A stretch of DNA of 64,000 nt from Polaromonas glacialis (GTDB lineage: Bacteria > Pseudomonadota > Gammaproteobacteria > Burkholderiales > Burkholderiaceae_C): NCBI RefSeq assembly GCF_000709345.1, contig NZ_KL448325.1, positions 186,001 through 250,000 on the forward strand, written 5' to 3'. This document shows, piece after piece, positions 43,030-51,796 of this stretch. How positions within the stretch are numbered: position 1 is the stretch's first letter; each line of letters begins with the position of its first letter. Under the pieces are notes generated by a model that saw only the letters and a program-made list of their open reading frames with translations, made no database searches and was not told where the DNA came from. Both the position numbers and the translations under genes were made by a program.

Positions 43030-43763
43030 GCAACAAAGTAGCGTATGTCACCGGTGGCATGGGTGGTATCGGAACGGCCATCTGCCAGCGGCTGGCCAAG
43101 GATGGCTTCACCGTCATTGCCGGCTGCGGTCCCACGCGTGACTTCGCCAAATGGCTCGACGAGCAAAAAGCACTAGGTTATTCCTTCCATGCCTCGGTTG
43201 GCAATGTGGGCGACTGGGATTCCACTGTGGCTGCCTTCGAAAAGGTCAAGGCAGAGCATGGTCCGGTCAGCGTGCTGGTGAACAACGCAGGCATCACCCG
43301 TGACGGTCAGTTCCGAAAGATGAGCAAGGCTGACTGGGACGCCGTGATCTCCACCAATCTCGACAGCATGTTCAATGTGACCAAGCAGGTGATTGATGAC
43401 ATGGTGACAGCGGGTTTTGGCCGCGTCATCAACATCTCGTCGGTCAATGGTCAGAAAGGCCAGTTTGGCCAGGTGAACTATTCCACCGCCAAGGCTGGTC
43501 TGCATGGTTTTACCATGGCGCTGGCGCAGGAAGTGGCCGGTAAGGGCGTGACGGTGAACACAGTCAGCCCAGGATACATCGGGACTGACATGGTCAATGC
43601 GATACGGCCTGAAGTGCTGGAAAAAATCGTGGCCGGCGTGCCCGCCAAGCGTCTGGGAAAACCGCAAGAGATTGCCTCCATCATTGCCTGGATCGCGTCC
43701 GAAGAAGGCGGTTATGCCACGGGCGCCGACTTCTCGCTCAATGGCGGCCTGCACATGGGCTGA
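43026..43763 (+). CDS. phaB: acetoacetyl-CoA reductase
   Basis: A 245-residue short-chain dehydrogenase that reduces acetoacetyl-CoA to (R)-3-hydroxybutyryl-CoA with NADPH for polyhydroxyalkanoate synthesis. The cofactor motif TGGMGGIG is at 9-16, NNAG at 86-89, and the catalytic Ser139, Tyr152 and Lys156 lie in INISSVNGQKGQFGQVNYST and AKAG. The family-typical PhaB loop (KMSKADWDAVISTNLDSMFN) and end (ATGADFSLNGGLHMG) make the assignment firm. GGAGAAGG precedes the ATG. No phaC or phaA is in the window. Confidence 0.95.
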   Translation: MSNKVAYVTGGMGGIGTAICQRLAKDGFTVIAGCGPTRDFAKWLDEQKALGYSFHASVGNVGDWDSTVAAFEKVKAEHGPVSVLVNNAGITRDGQFRKMSKADWDAVISTNLDSMFNVTKQVIDDMVTAGFGRVINISSVNGQKGQFGQVNYSTAKAGLHGFTMALAQEVAGKGVTVNTVSPGYIGTDMVNAIRPEVLEKIVAGVPAKRLGKPQEIASIIAWIASEEGGYATGADFSLNGGLHMG

Positions 43764-43842
43764 AGGTTTGAACGGATTGCCAGCGCTTTTCCGCGTCCGC
43801 CTGAAGTGCATTGACACCTGCTTGAAATTAGCCGAGGACATC

Positions 43843-44151
43843 ATGGCTTCTCAACATGCTCCCGGCAACGCTGCGATTGATGCCACGCAGTTATTGCGAA
43901 ATATCCGTTTCGCTTCCTTCTTGAAGCGCACGGAGGGGTTGAGTCGCGACATTTTGCCTTTCCACACGCAATCCGACAATTTGACGGAACAAATATGCCA
44001 GAGGTTCGCCTTGTGCCTGGAAAACGAGGCTACGCTGGAGAATCTGGCTGCACAAGTGTCGGTCGTGAGTGAGGCCATCTTTCAACTCCGATGCACGGGC
44101 GTCAATCGTGCAATTATTGGCATGCGTCCAGCGGATGAAGCGCTGATGTGA
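43843..44151 (+). CDS. orphan 102-aa protein downstream of phaB
   Basis: The ATG at 43843 lies 80 bases after phaB. It is helical, with the core ICQRFALCLENEATLENLAA and the end MRPADEALM, related to the short ORF at 35904. The Leu/Ala-rich helices are reminiscent of small granule-associated proteins, but there is no phasin motif, so I leave the function open. Confidence 0.6.
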   Translation: MASQHAPGNAAIDATQLLRNIRFASFLKRTEGLSRDILPFHTQSDNLTEQICQRFALCLENEATLENLAAQVSVVSEAIFQLRCTGVNRAIIGMRPADEALM

Positions 44152-44591
44152 TGCTGGTCTGGCCATTTGCGCAGATCGGGCATACGCTAGACGCAAGTTG
44201 ACGTTGATGACACCGGTTGATTCTGGAGATTGCTTGGCTGTCTTGCGCGACCGGGTAACGCCGTGAGAAAACCTAGCTTGCGGCTCAGCCCCGACAAGCC
44301 AGCTCTGATCTCAGTTATGGGAGACGCAATCCAAGGGCAAGGTCAAATCAATAAGGACCTTCAATTGATAAGCAAGGACAGATCCATTTCTGGCGCATCA
44401 GCGGCTTTCCGATGTTTGATGCATGCGCAAGGGCGCTTCACGGGTTTCTGCGGCATTGACCATGACACCATACAAACAGCAACTTCTCAAATCGAGTCGA
44501 TTCATCTGAAAGATGTGGCCCGAGAGCAGAAAAACCTCCTATTTTTGACGCCCTTCCATCACGACCCAGTCTGATCAGACAAAACAAAAAA
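44152..44591. other. 440-bp region with one uncertain ORF
   Basis: A plus-strand frame (44230-44574, 114 codons, ending NLLFLTPFHHDPV) is open, but it has no ribosome site or domain I recognise. It could be a hypothetical gene or chance. Confidence 0.3.
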
Positions 44592-44834
44592 ATGACCTTG
44601 CCGCAAAAAACTTGTGCGACCTGTTGCGCTTTTGACCCGAAACTTGGGTGCTGGGCTTCGGACAACATTATTAAATCATCTGGTGCGTCAAAAGCATGGT
44701 TTCGACCCCCAAAGCCGGAGGACTGTTGCAGCAGTCACCAGACCACGGCGCAAAGCAATGCGGAGGACGCAGCGATTGATACCTTCTGGCAGCGGCTGGG
44801 TATCGAGCCACGGTTGAGTAAACGCCAGGACTGA
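44592..44834 (+). CDS. small Cys-motif protein, 80 aa
   Basis: Contains TCATCCAFDPKLGCWA followed by FRPPKPEDCCSSH, giving six Cys in the first 50 residues, plausibly a zinc or Fe-S site. The last part (AAIDTFWQRLGIEPRLSKRQ) is a short helix. It shares its first motif with the small protein just upstream of phaB. The family has no name that I know. Confidence 0.55.
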   Translation: MTLPQKTCATCCAFDPKLGCWASDNIIKSSGASKAWFRPPKPEDCCSSHQTTAQSNAEDAAIDTFWQRLGIEPRLSKRQD

Positions 44835-44904
44835 GCTTGGTTTTGCCCATTTGAGACATTGCCCAGACGGGCTTGCAGTTCGATCGGGGCAAGCCGTAGG
44901 GAAA

Positions 44905-45045
44905 GCGTATTGCGTCGTTATGTCCGTTTCGGCTGAATTCGAGCGCGACCTCATGCGCGAACGGTGCGCTCAGGAATTGCCGCAGCGCAAGCGCGCGGCG
45001 TGCGCTTTGGGCGCCCGTCCGGCCTCCTCGTAAAAGCCAATCGCC
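44905..45045 (+). pseudogene. serine recombinase (resolvase) fragment
   Basis: VMSVSAEFERDLMRER in one frame joins, after a one-base shift, RSGIAAAQARGVRFGRPSG, the hallmark of the helix E and linker of resolvases. The catalytic domain is absent. It is probably left over from a Tn3-type transposon, in keeping with the Tn3-type ends at 29022-29318. Confidence 0.75.
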
Positions 45046-45132
45046 GGCATCCGCTGGTTTGCAGCGAAAACACAAATTGTTCGCGATGCCGTCCGCGCCT
45101 ATATCGCTCTGCCCCAGTACCACCTGATTCGA

Positions 45133-45593
45133 ACTACGTAACTCCTATCAATAACTCAAACCCAGGCGTGCTGCCGCAGCATTTTGAGATGCAGCGTGTA
45201 CTTCTGAATTCCCTGATAATGTACTTTTACGGAGCCAAAATGGCACTTGGCCACGCGAAACAGGTGCACGACTTGGGCGCGAATTCTGGCCTTGAGCTTT
45301 TCCACTTTGTCGACGAGCACATCGATCGGATTGTTTGTCTTGTCCAGTTTCCTGCGCTTGCCAGGGCGCATTGCCTCTTGCCAAGGCTGGGGTTGGCGTC
45401 AAGCGGTTTATAGGTGCCCTGGTACTCCGCATCGGCAAAGACAACGGTTTCTTGCCGATGCAGCAGCGCATTGCCTTCGGCCGCATCGCACACATGGCCG
45501 CCCGTGCCGCATACGGTATGCACCAGGCTAGAGGCGACATCCACGCCAATATGCGCTTTCATTCCGAAATGCCACTGGTTGCCCTTTTTGCTC
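45133..45593 (-). pseudogene. IS5-family transposase fragment
   Basis: The minus strand reads HFGMKAHIGVDVASSLVHTV, then ETVVFADAEYQGTYKPLDAN. After a frame change it continues KLDKTNNPIDVLVDKVEKLK and HLFRVAKCHFGSVKVHYQGI, the usual C-terminal block of IS5 transposases (including the catalytic-Asp FADAEYQG). At least one frameshift is present. Its N-terminal side is cut by the IS630 element at 45594. Confidence 0.82.
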
Positions 45594-45595
45594 TA

Positions 45596-46719
45596 ATTCC
45601 ATTTCCCAATGAAATTAACGATAATATTTGCTCTAAATTGAGGAGCAGTCATGGCCCGACCGTTCACAGGACAAGGCAGTCTCGAAGCAGCGCGCAAGGC
45701 ACGCGACGAGGCCCGCACGGCCGATGAGTTGCGCATTGCGCTGGCCGTTTTGTTGCCCCTGGAGGCTGGATTGAACCTGACGCAAACCGCCCTGGTGCTG
45801 GGCCGCTCCAGGCACACCACTTGCGCCCTGCGCACCGATTTTTGTGCTCGCGCCAGCGGGCTACGTGCCACGCGTCGCAAAAAAACAGAGCTGCGCAATC
45901 GTGCCCAAAGCACGCTGCAGGCCGAAGCGGCGGCGCTGGACGCGGCGCTGGCCGGCGCTGCCCAAGGCGCGGTGTTGGTCATCCCGGAACTGAAAGAGAA
46001 AATCGAGGCCCACCTGGGCCACAGCGTTTCCCTGTCCGGGGTGTACCGCATGCTGGCGCGCCACGGCTGGCGCAAGGTGGCGCCCGACACCGAGCACCCG
46101 CAAGGCAACGCACAGGCACGCGAAGCGTGGAAAAAAAACTCTCGTCCGATCTGGCGCAAGTGCGCGCCCGATTCCCCAGACAACAACCCATCCGGGTGAT
46201 GTTTCAGGACGAGGCGCGTTTTGGCCGCATAAGCGACTCACGCCGCTGCTGGTGCAAAAAGCCCTTGCGTCCCCTGGTCAAGGCGATGCTCACGCACGAG
46301 TACGTGTACGCCTACGCAGCGGTCAGCCCTCTCGATGGGCGCCTAGACTCCTTGGTGCTGCCCCACGTCAACGCCCTGTGCATGCAACTGTTCATCGACG
46401 AGGTCGCAAGTCGTTACCCCGTGCAGAACATCATCATGGTCGTCGATGGCGCGGGCTGGCATAAAGCCGGAGCGCTGCAACTGCCCGACAACCTTCGGTT
46501 GCATTTCCTGCCTCCGTACTCGCCCGAACTCAACCCACAGGAGCACATCTGGGATGAGCTGCGCGAGAAGCACTTTCACAACCGTGTTTTTGGCAGTCTC
46601 GATGCACTGGAAGACCAACTCATCCAAGCCCTCAAAATATTCGAGGAAGACCCCCAGCGCATGCACAGCATTGCCGGCTGGGACTGGATTATTAATTCAG
46701 TTTCTAATGAGAAATAGAA
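45596..46719 (+). mobile_element. IS630-family element, inserted in the IS5 relic
   Basis: A segment flanked by TA (45594-45595 and 46720-46721), the target choice of IS630, with imperfect inverted ends (ATTCCATTTCCCAATGAAA against ATTCTATTTCTCATTAGAA). It carries one transposase in two frames. The left flank is the interrupted IS5 gene. End positions are accurate to a few bases only. Confidence 0.75.
45651..46717 (+). CDS. IS630-family transposase, two frames joined by -1 frameshifting
   Basis: The first frame (45651-46199) gives the HTH part (NLTQTALVLGRSRHTTCALR; VSLSGVYRMLARHGWRKVAP). The second (to 46717) gives the DDE part: Asp in VMFQDEARFGRISDSR, Asp in IIMVVDGAGWHKAG, Glu in LPPYSPELNPQEHIWDELRE. 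They overlap, and a shift to -1 at a run of eight A (46131-46138) after EAW gives EAWKKKLSSDLAQVRARFPR, which keeps homology through the junction. IS630 elements commonly use such frameshifting, so the gene is treated as intact. Confidence 0.87.
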
Positions 46720-46832
46720 TAATGCATCTCGGGGTCGCGCTTGCGCGTTTTCTTACGCTCAAATTGAGGTCCAAGGCGGCTTGTTTCATGCCCTGTATTT
46801 TCTCAGGCTAGACTTGCACCATCCGTACAAAC

Positions 46833-47895
46833 CTTGCCTATCCGGTTGATTGCCAAAGCGATGCCCCGATGCTAAATTTCCGGCATGGACCTTCGCGGTT
46901 TCCCGACGACGCTTCCCGAGTTTCAGCGGGTATTCCCTGATGAAGCGGCTTGTGCAAAGTACCTTGAGCACCTGCGATGGCCGAACGGGTTTACCTGCAC
47001 GAAGTGCGGGAGTAGCGGCGAGCCCTACCGGTTTGCCCAGCGTACATCGGTCGTTTTGAGATGCCGTGCCTGCCAAGCCAACGTGTCGCTCATGGCAGAC
47101 ACCGTCCTGAAGGACAGTCACACGCCGTTGTCTATATGGTTCTGGGGTGCGTACCTCGTGGCAACGCAGACGCCCGGCCAGTCTGCTCTGCAGTTTCAGC
47201 GCCAGCTTGGACTGTCGCGCTATGAGACAGCGTTTCAGATGCTCCACAAGCTGCGTGCCGGTATGGTACGGCCGGAGCGCGATGCGATCGGCTCCCAGCA
47301 TCCAGTCGAAGTCGATGAGACGTTTGTGGGTGGTCGTACAAAAGGCGAGGGGCGTGGCGTCCACCATAAGGCGACGATCGTTGGGGCCATCGAGGTACGC
47401 ACCAGAATGCCTGTCGAGAAAAGCAAGAAGCACAAGAGAGTTGTCTATGCCGGCAGATTGCGGCTACGCCTCGTGCCTGGTCGTGGAGCCAAGGAACTCA
47501 CGCAATTCGTGCAAGAGAATGTCGCCCAGGGCGCTGTTGTGCGCACCGATGGATGGAGGGGCTACGATGATTTGGCGAAATTGGGCTACACGCACGAACC
47601 CTTGGTGCTTGACGGTGACCCCGAAAGAGTCGATGCCCACCTGCCGATGATCCACATTGCATTCTCCAACCTGAAGACATGGCTGCTTGGAACGCATCAT
47701 GGAGTTAGTCAGCAGCATTTACAGGCTTACCTCAACGAATTTGTGTTTCGCTTCAACCGGCGCTTCTATCCAATGACCGCGTTCAACTCTGCACTGGGCC
47801 TCGCGGCGCATGCTTCGGCACCCACCTACGAGACACTCTACAGCGGTGAGTGGATTCACCCAACAGCATGATTGGCAATCAACCGGATAGGCAAG
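46833..47895 (+). mobile_element. IS1595-family element, copy 2 (with 8-bp target duplication)
   Basis: 1063 bp, same ends as copy 1, with flanking GTACAAAC at 46825-46832 and 47896-47903. Only about two base differences from copy 1 were seen, both near 47450-47465, so one copy recently arose from the other or from a common source. Confidence 0.95.
46885..47871 (+). CDS. IS1595-family transposase, copy 2
   Basis: 328 residues, identical to copy 1 except Ala for Val in VVYAGRL. It has the same zinc ribbon, catalytic blocks and end. The frame is intact and probably active. A second nearby base change is silent. Confidence 0.93.
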   Translation: MDLRGFPTTLPEFQRVFPDEAACAKYLEHLRWPNGFTCTKCGSSGEPYRFAQRTSVVLRCRACQANVSLMADTVLKDSHTPLSIWFWGAYLVATQTPGQSALQFQRQLGLSRYETAFQMLHKLRAGMVRPERDAIGSQHPVEVDETFVGGRTKGEGRGVHHKATIVGAIEVRTRMPVEKSKKHKRVVYAGRLRLRLVPGRGAKELTQFVQENVAQGAVVRTDGWRGYDDLAKLGYTHEPLVLDGDPERVDAHLPMIHIAFSNLKTWLLGTHHGVSQQHLQAYLNEFVFRFNRRFYPMTAFNSALGLAAHASAPTYETLYSGEWIHPTA

Positions 47896-47959
47896 GTACA
47901 AACGAGTGAGTTCTACAGAATTTTCTGGCGTAAGGGTTGCATCAAATTTGCAGAAAACG

Positions 47960-48071
47960 TTGTTTGGCGCAGGGGAGGCGTTGTCTGCCAACCAGTTCGA
48001 TTGCACGCTGTTGCGAATGCCTGCCATGCTTGCGGGGTTGGGAAGCTCAAAACTTGTAAGTTGTGAACCAG
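47960..48071 (-). repeat. IS4-type (IS50-like) end, opposite orientation
   Basis: Read on the minus strand, the end CTGGTTCACAACTTACAAG (48053-48071) matches the end at 31205-31223 in 15-16 of 19 bases. The homology runs on inside (TTTTGAGCTTCCCAACCCCG against TTTTGAGCTTTCCAACCCCG). No transposase sequence remains beside it. With the end at 31205 it faces outward and brackets 16.9 kb. Confidence 0.7.
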
Positions 48072-48608
48072 TTTTAAAAGACTTATGAATCCACGATTAA
48101 AAGATACCACAACTCATATTGAGCCTGGCTCATAGCCGGCGAACTATCTTTTGAGCGTCCTATTCATGAGTAACATTGCCTTTGCCGGGTCTTGATCTCA
48201 GATCAGAAAACCAGATGTTCGACGCTGCATTCGTTAAAAAGCTCAAGGCCTGGCCCCGCCTCCTGGAGGGCCTGTTCACCGTGCCGTTTGATAACCAGGC
48301 TTTGGCCGCCTGACTGGGCGATGTCGCTTTCCAGGGGTTGTTCACGGCCAAGGACGGAAACGAAAAGTACGCACATCAGATCCGCTGGTAGGCACGGTTC
48401 GCGCTGCAGGCGACAGTGCATGGCATTCGCAATGCTTTTTTTGAGCAAGCCGGTCAAAGTGCCAACGTTCCGGCTGCAGTTCGCCGCCGCCCTCGGCTTG
48501 ATCAGGGGATGCGCTTCGGTCAAAGGGTAACGCTGCCAACATCACCGCGCCGGCCATCCCACGCCGTGCTAGTCTGAGAACATTTGGATCCGAAGCGGAG
48601 GAATTTTA
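48072..48608. other. 540-bp region with a decayed frame
   Basis: A plus-strand frame from about 48214 reads FVKKLKAWPRLLEGLFTVPF, stop, LGDVAFQGLFTAKDGNEKYA, stop, ARFALQATVHGIRNAFFEQA, with two in-frame stops. It looks like a once-coding sequence that I cannot name. GGAGG lies just before the next gene. Confidence 0.4.
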
Positions 48609-49484
48609 ATGACGTGGCTGCTGTGGCTCGGGCTGGTGTTATGCGTGCTGACAGCTGCGGAGCTTGGCTTGGCGGTTGTTGGCGCCAAGCGCTGGGCCAA
48701 CACCACCCGGGCGCTGGCGCTCAGGCTCGAAGCATCCCGAACTGACAGCAAGGCTCAGTTGCCGCCTGCCACGCGCTACAACGCACATGAACTCGAAGGC
48801 CTGCCTGAGCCTGTGCAACGCTACTTCCGCGCGGTGCTCAAGGATGGCCAGCCCATCATCGCTGCCGTCACGATCGAGCTCGCCGGCAGCTTCAACCTGG
48901 CCGCTGGTGGCGAGCAGTGGAAGCCGTTCACATCGCGGCAAAGGGTCGCAGTGCACCGACCGGGCTTTCTGTGGAACGCCAAGGTGTCGATGCTGCCCGG
49001 AGTAACGGTGCGCGTAATTGACAGCTATATCGCTGGCAAGGGCTTGCTGCGCGCTGCCGTACTGGGATTGTTCACGGTCGCTAGCGTCCGGGGCGGCGGC
49101 GAGATTGCGCGTGGCGAATTCATGCGCTTTCTTGCCGAAGCGCCGTGGTATCCGACCGCGCTGCTGCCCAGCCAGGGCGTGCGCTGGGAGGCAGTCGATG
49201 AACACTCAGCGAACGCCACGCTCACGGACGGTCCGCTCACGCTGACCCTGCTGTTCGGCTTCAACGACGCCGACATGATCGATTCGGTGTGTGCCAAGGC
49301 TCGTGGCGCCATGGTTGGCAAGGAGGTCGTCATGCTGCCGTGGGAATCCGCCATGTCCAACTACCAGGTGCGTAGTAGCATGACCGTACCGATCAACGGC
49401 CAAGCCGCGTGGGTGCGGCCAGAAGGGCGCAAGCCCTATTTTCTCGGCACCATCACGTCGCTCGCCTATGAGTTCGCAGAGTGA
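48609..49484 (+). CDS. DUF6920-like membrane-anchored protein
   Basis: A 291-residue protein with an N-terminal TM anchor (residues 2-24, LLWLGLVLCVLTAAELGLAV). The mature domain matches proteins I know as DUF6920/DUF6544 by pattern: LEGLPEPVQRYFRAVLKDGQ, EQWKPFTSRQRVAVHRPGFL, ARGEFMRFLAEAPWYPTALL, GVRWEAVDEHSANATLTDG, and the late AWVRPEGRKPYFLGTITSLA. The family function is unknown; the fold is probably a lipid-binding-like beta barrel. GGAGG-type site 9 bases before the ATG. It is the first gene of a three-gene run. Confidence 0.75.
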   Translation: MTWLLWLGLVLCVLTAAELGLAVVGAKRWANTTRALALRLEASRTDSKAQLPPATRYNAHELEGLPEPVQRYFRAVLKDGQPIIAAVTIELAGSFNLAAGGEQWKPFTSRQRVAVHRPGFLWNAKVSMLPGVTVRVIDSYIAGKGLLRAAVLGLFTVASVRGGGEIARGEFMRFLAEAPWYPTALLPSQGVRWEAVDEHSANATLTDGPLTLTLLFGFNDADMIDSVCAKARGAMVGKEVVMLPWESAMSNYQVRSSMTVPINGQAAWVRPEGRKPYFLGTITSLAYEFAE

Positions 49485-49592
49485 GGCCTCGGGTGGCAGG
49501 GGCTTTGGCTTGAAACAGGCGCCTCAATGCTGGTATGGCGTACGCGAGCCGTTTTCGCTTTGCCCTTGCGTTTTTTGTGAGACAAGGGCTCC

Positions 49593-50552
49593 ATGACCGA
49601 GCTCTTTATGGCTCAGTTGGCGCTGCCCCTGGCCTTGATTGGCTGGGTAGCGCTTGTGCCTCCCCGCAATTTGACAGGCTTTTGCATTCAGGTCATCGCG
49701 TCTGCAGCGGCGCTGGGGGCCATGGCCCTGCTAGGCATCTGGCTGCTGCCGCCCTGGTGGGCACCCTTGGCATTCGGGGTGGCGCTCGCAGCAGCAGCCT
49801 GGGCGGGGCTGCGCCGGCGCTGGCCCTTTGCTGCTGCGCTGCCGGCGACTGCGGGCGCTTGGCGCATGGCCGGGCTTTTCGCTGTTGTTGGCGCCGCGTC
49901 GCTCTACGGCATCGGCATCGCTCTGGGCAGCCGGATCGCGCCGCCCGTCGAGGCGGTGTCATTGGCGTTCCCGCTGGAGCGCGGCGTTTATCTTGTCGTC
50001 AACGGCGGCAGCAGCCTTCACACCAACGCGCACCTTTTGACCCTTGATGCCAGCAGCCCCCGGTTTGGCCAGTGGCGCGGACAGTCGTATGGCGTTGACA
50101 TCGTCAAGCTCGACGGGCTCGGACTGCGGGCGCGCGGTGTGCAGCCGCCAGAGCCGAAGGCCTACCGCATCTACGGTGCGCGCGTGCTGGCGCCCTGCGC
50201 TGGCCGGGTGGTGCTGGCCGTGGATGGCTTGCGCGACATGCCGGTGCCCCAGGTGGACCGCGACCACCTGGCGGGCAATCATGTGATGCTGCGCTGCGTT
50301 GATGCCAACACGAATGCCGATGTCCTGCTCGCTCACCTGCGGCCCGGCAGCGTACAGGTGCAGCAGGGGGCCGCCGTCGCGGTCGGTGACTGGCTGGGTT
50401 TGGCGGGCAATTCGGGCAACACCAGTGAGCCGCACCTGCACGTGCACGCCCAGCGCCCGGATCCTGTCGGCGCTCCTCTGGGCGGTGAGCCGCTGCCCAT
50501 CAAGTTTGGCGGGCGCTTTGCGGTGCGCGGCGACCGCATCGAGTCGCCATGA
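49593..50552 (+). CDS. M23-family peptidase with N-terminal membrane segments
   Basis: A 319-residue protein. Three or so TM helices fill residues 5-115 (for example LLGIWLLPPWWAPLAFGVAL), followed by an M23/LytM-type domain: Asp in YGVDIVKLDG, the central GNHVMLRC strand, AHLRPGSVQVQQGAAVAVGD, and HxH in NTSEPHLHVHAQ. The first zinc-binding His (usually HxGxD) is replaced in QSYGVDIV, so either the site uses another ligand or the enzyme is inactive. M23 enzymes cut peptidoglycan cross-bridges. The next gene overlaps its stop. Confidence 0.82.
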   Translation: MTELFMAQLALPLALIGWVALVPPRNLTGFCIQVIASAAALGAMALLGIWLLPPWWAPLAFGVALAAAAWAGLRRRWPFAAALPATAGAWRMAGLFAVVGAASLYGIGIALGSRIAPPVEAVSLAFPLERGVYLVVNGGSSLHTNAHLLTLDASSPRFGQWRGQSYGVDIVKLDGLGLRARGVQPPEPKAYRIYGARVLAPCAGRVVLAVDGLRDMPVPQVDRDHLAGNHVMLRCVDANTNADVLLAHLRPGSVQVQQGAAVAVGDWLGLAGNSGNTSEPHLHVHAQRPDPVGAPLGGEPLPIKFGGRFAVRGDRIESP

Positions 50553-51532
50553 GTCGCTCCACACGTCGCGGAACGCTTGCCCTGCTGGCCCTGGTACTGG
50601 CGCTGGTGGGCGCCGCGCTTGTAATTGCATGGCGTTTTGACCGCGATATGAAGCAGGCCCTCACCCGCGCCGCAGAGGGCAGCGTGCTGCTGCAAACGCG
50701 CTGCGGCCCCATTGAGTACCAAGAGGCCGGGCGGGGTGTGCCGCTGCTGGCCGTGCATGGCAGCGGCGGCGGCCACGACCAGGGCATGGCGTTCGCAGGC
50801 AACCTCGCTCAGCACGGCATCCGGGTGATCGCGATGTCGCGGTTCGGTTACCTGCGCACGCCGATGCCCGCCAATGCATCGGCTGCCGCGCAGGCCGATG
50901 CCCATGTGTGCCTGCTCGACGCGCTGGGGATCGACCGGGCCACCGTCATGGGCGGCTCGGCCGGCGCGCCTTCGGCGCTGCAGATGGCCATCCGTCACCC
51001 AGACCGGGTCAGCGCGCTGGTGTTGCTGGTGCCGCTGGCTTACAAGCCCGCGACGCTGGCCAGTTCCGCACCGCCATTGCCGCCGTGGGTTGAAAGCGCG
51101 ATGATGCGGCTGATCGGATCGGATTTCCTGTTCTGGGCTGCCTCGCATGCCTTACGCGATCAGGTGATCAAGATCGTGCTGGCAACGCCGCCCGAGTTGC
51201 TGACGACCGCCAGTGCGCAGGAGCGGGCACGGGTCCAGGCAATGCTGGACGGCATCTTGCCAGTGTCCGCTCGGGCCGAGGGCTTGCGCAGCGACACGGC
51301 TGCAGGCAAACACCTGGCGCCAGCGCCGCTGGCCTCCATCAAGACACCGACGCTGGTCATCAGCGCGCGTGACGACCGGTACGGCACCTATGCGAGCGCG
51401 CAGTACACCGCCGGCCAGATTGCCGGCGCAAAGTTCATCTCGTTCGAGCAGGGCGGGCACACCTGGGTCGGGCACGACGACGAAGTGCGTGCGCAGATCG
51501 TCAAGCTGATCGTCCCGCCAGACAGGCCATGA
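50549..51532 (+). CDS. membrane-anchored alpha/beta hydrolase
   Basis: A 327-residue hydrolase with an N-terminal TM helix (residues 8-28, TLALLALVLALVGAALVIAW). Nucleophile Ser in VMGGSAGAPSAL, acid Asp in VISARDDRYGTY, His in FEQGGHTWVGHDD, and the oxyanion-type HGSGGG near residue 70. A full triad suggests an active esterase or lipase facing the periplasm. The start overlaps the M23 gene (ATGA), so the three genes 48609-51532 form one operon. The substrate is unknown. Confidence 0.87.
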   Translation: MSRSTRRGTLALLALVLALVGAALVIAWRFDRDMKQALTRAAEGSVLLQTRCGPIEYQEAGRGVPLLAVHGSGGGHDQGMAFAGNLAQHGIRVIAMSRFGYLRTPMPANASAAAQADAHVCLLDALGIDRATVMGGSAGAPSALQMAIRHPDRVSALVLLVPLAYKPATLASSAPPLPPWVESAMMRLIGSDFLFWAASHALRDQVIKIVLATPPELLTTASAQERARVQAMLDGILPVSARAEGLRSDTAAGKHLAPAPLASIKTPTLVISARDDRYGTYASAQYTAGQIAGAKFISFEQGGHTWVGHDDEVRAQIVKLIVPPDRP

Positions 51533-51796
51533 CGCTCATCTCATCTCAGTGCTGCGCCGGGCTACCCAGCGTGCGGCTGCTGCGCTCCGATGTATGGAAA
51601 TTGGCGCGTTCCTGGCGGACGATCACCATCGCCCTATGCTGGTCGACGGCCGCCTGGCGGTCCGCGTGGTGAAGCTGCGCACAGTTCGCCTGTGACGCCT
51701 ACACAAAGCGAAGTGCTGCCGACAGGCACTCAATTTGCACCTGGTGCCGCCACGCTCGGCTGCGAATTAGCGTTTGAACAGTCCGCTTCCTTGCGC
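51533..51796. other. 264-bp convergent intergenic region
   Basis: Lies between the hydrolase and the 3' end of hsdR, which converge here. No gene or clear terminator hairpin was found. Confidence 0.4.
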
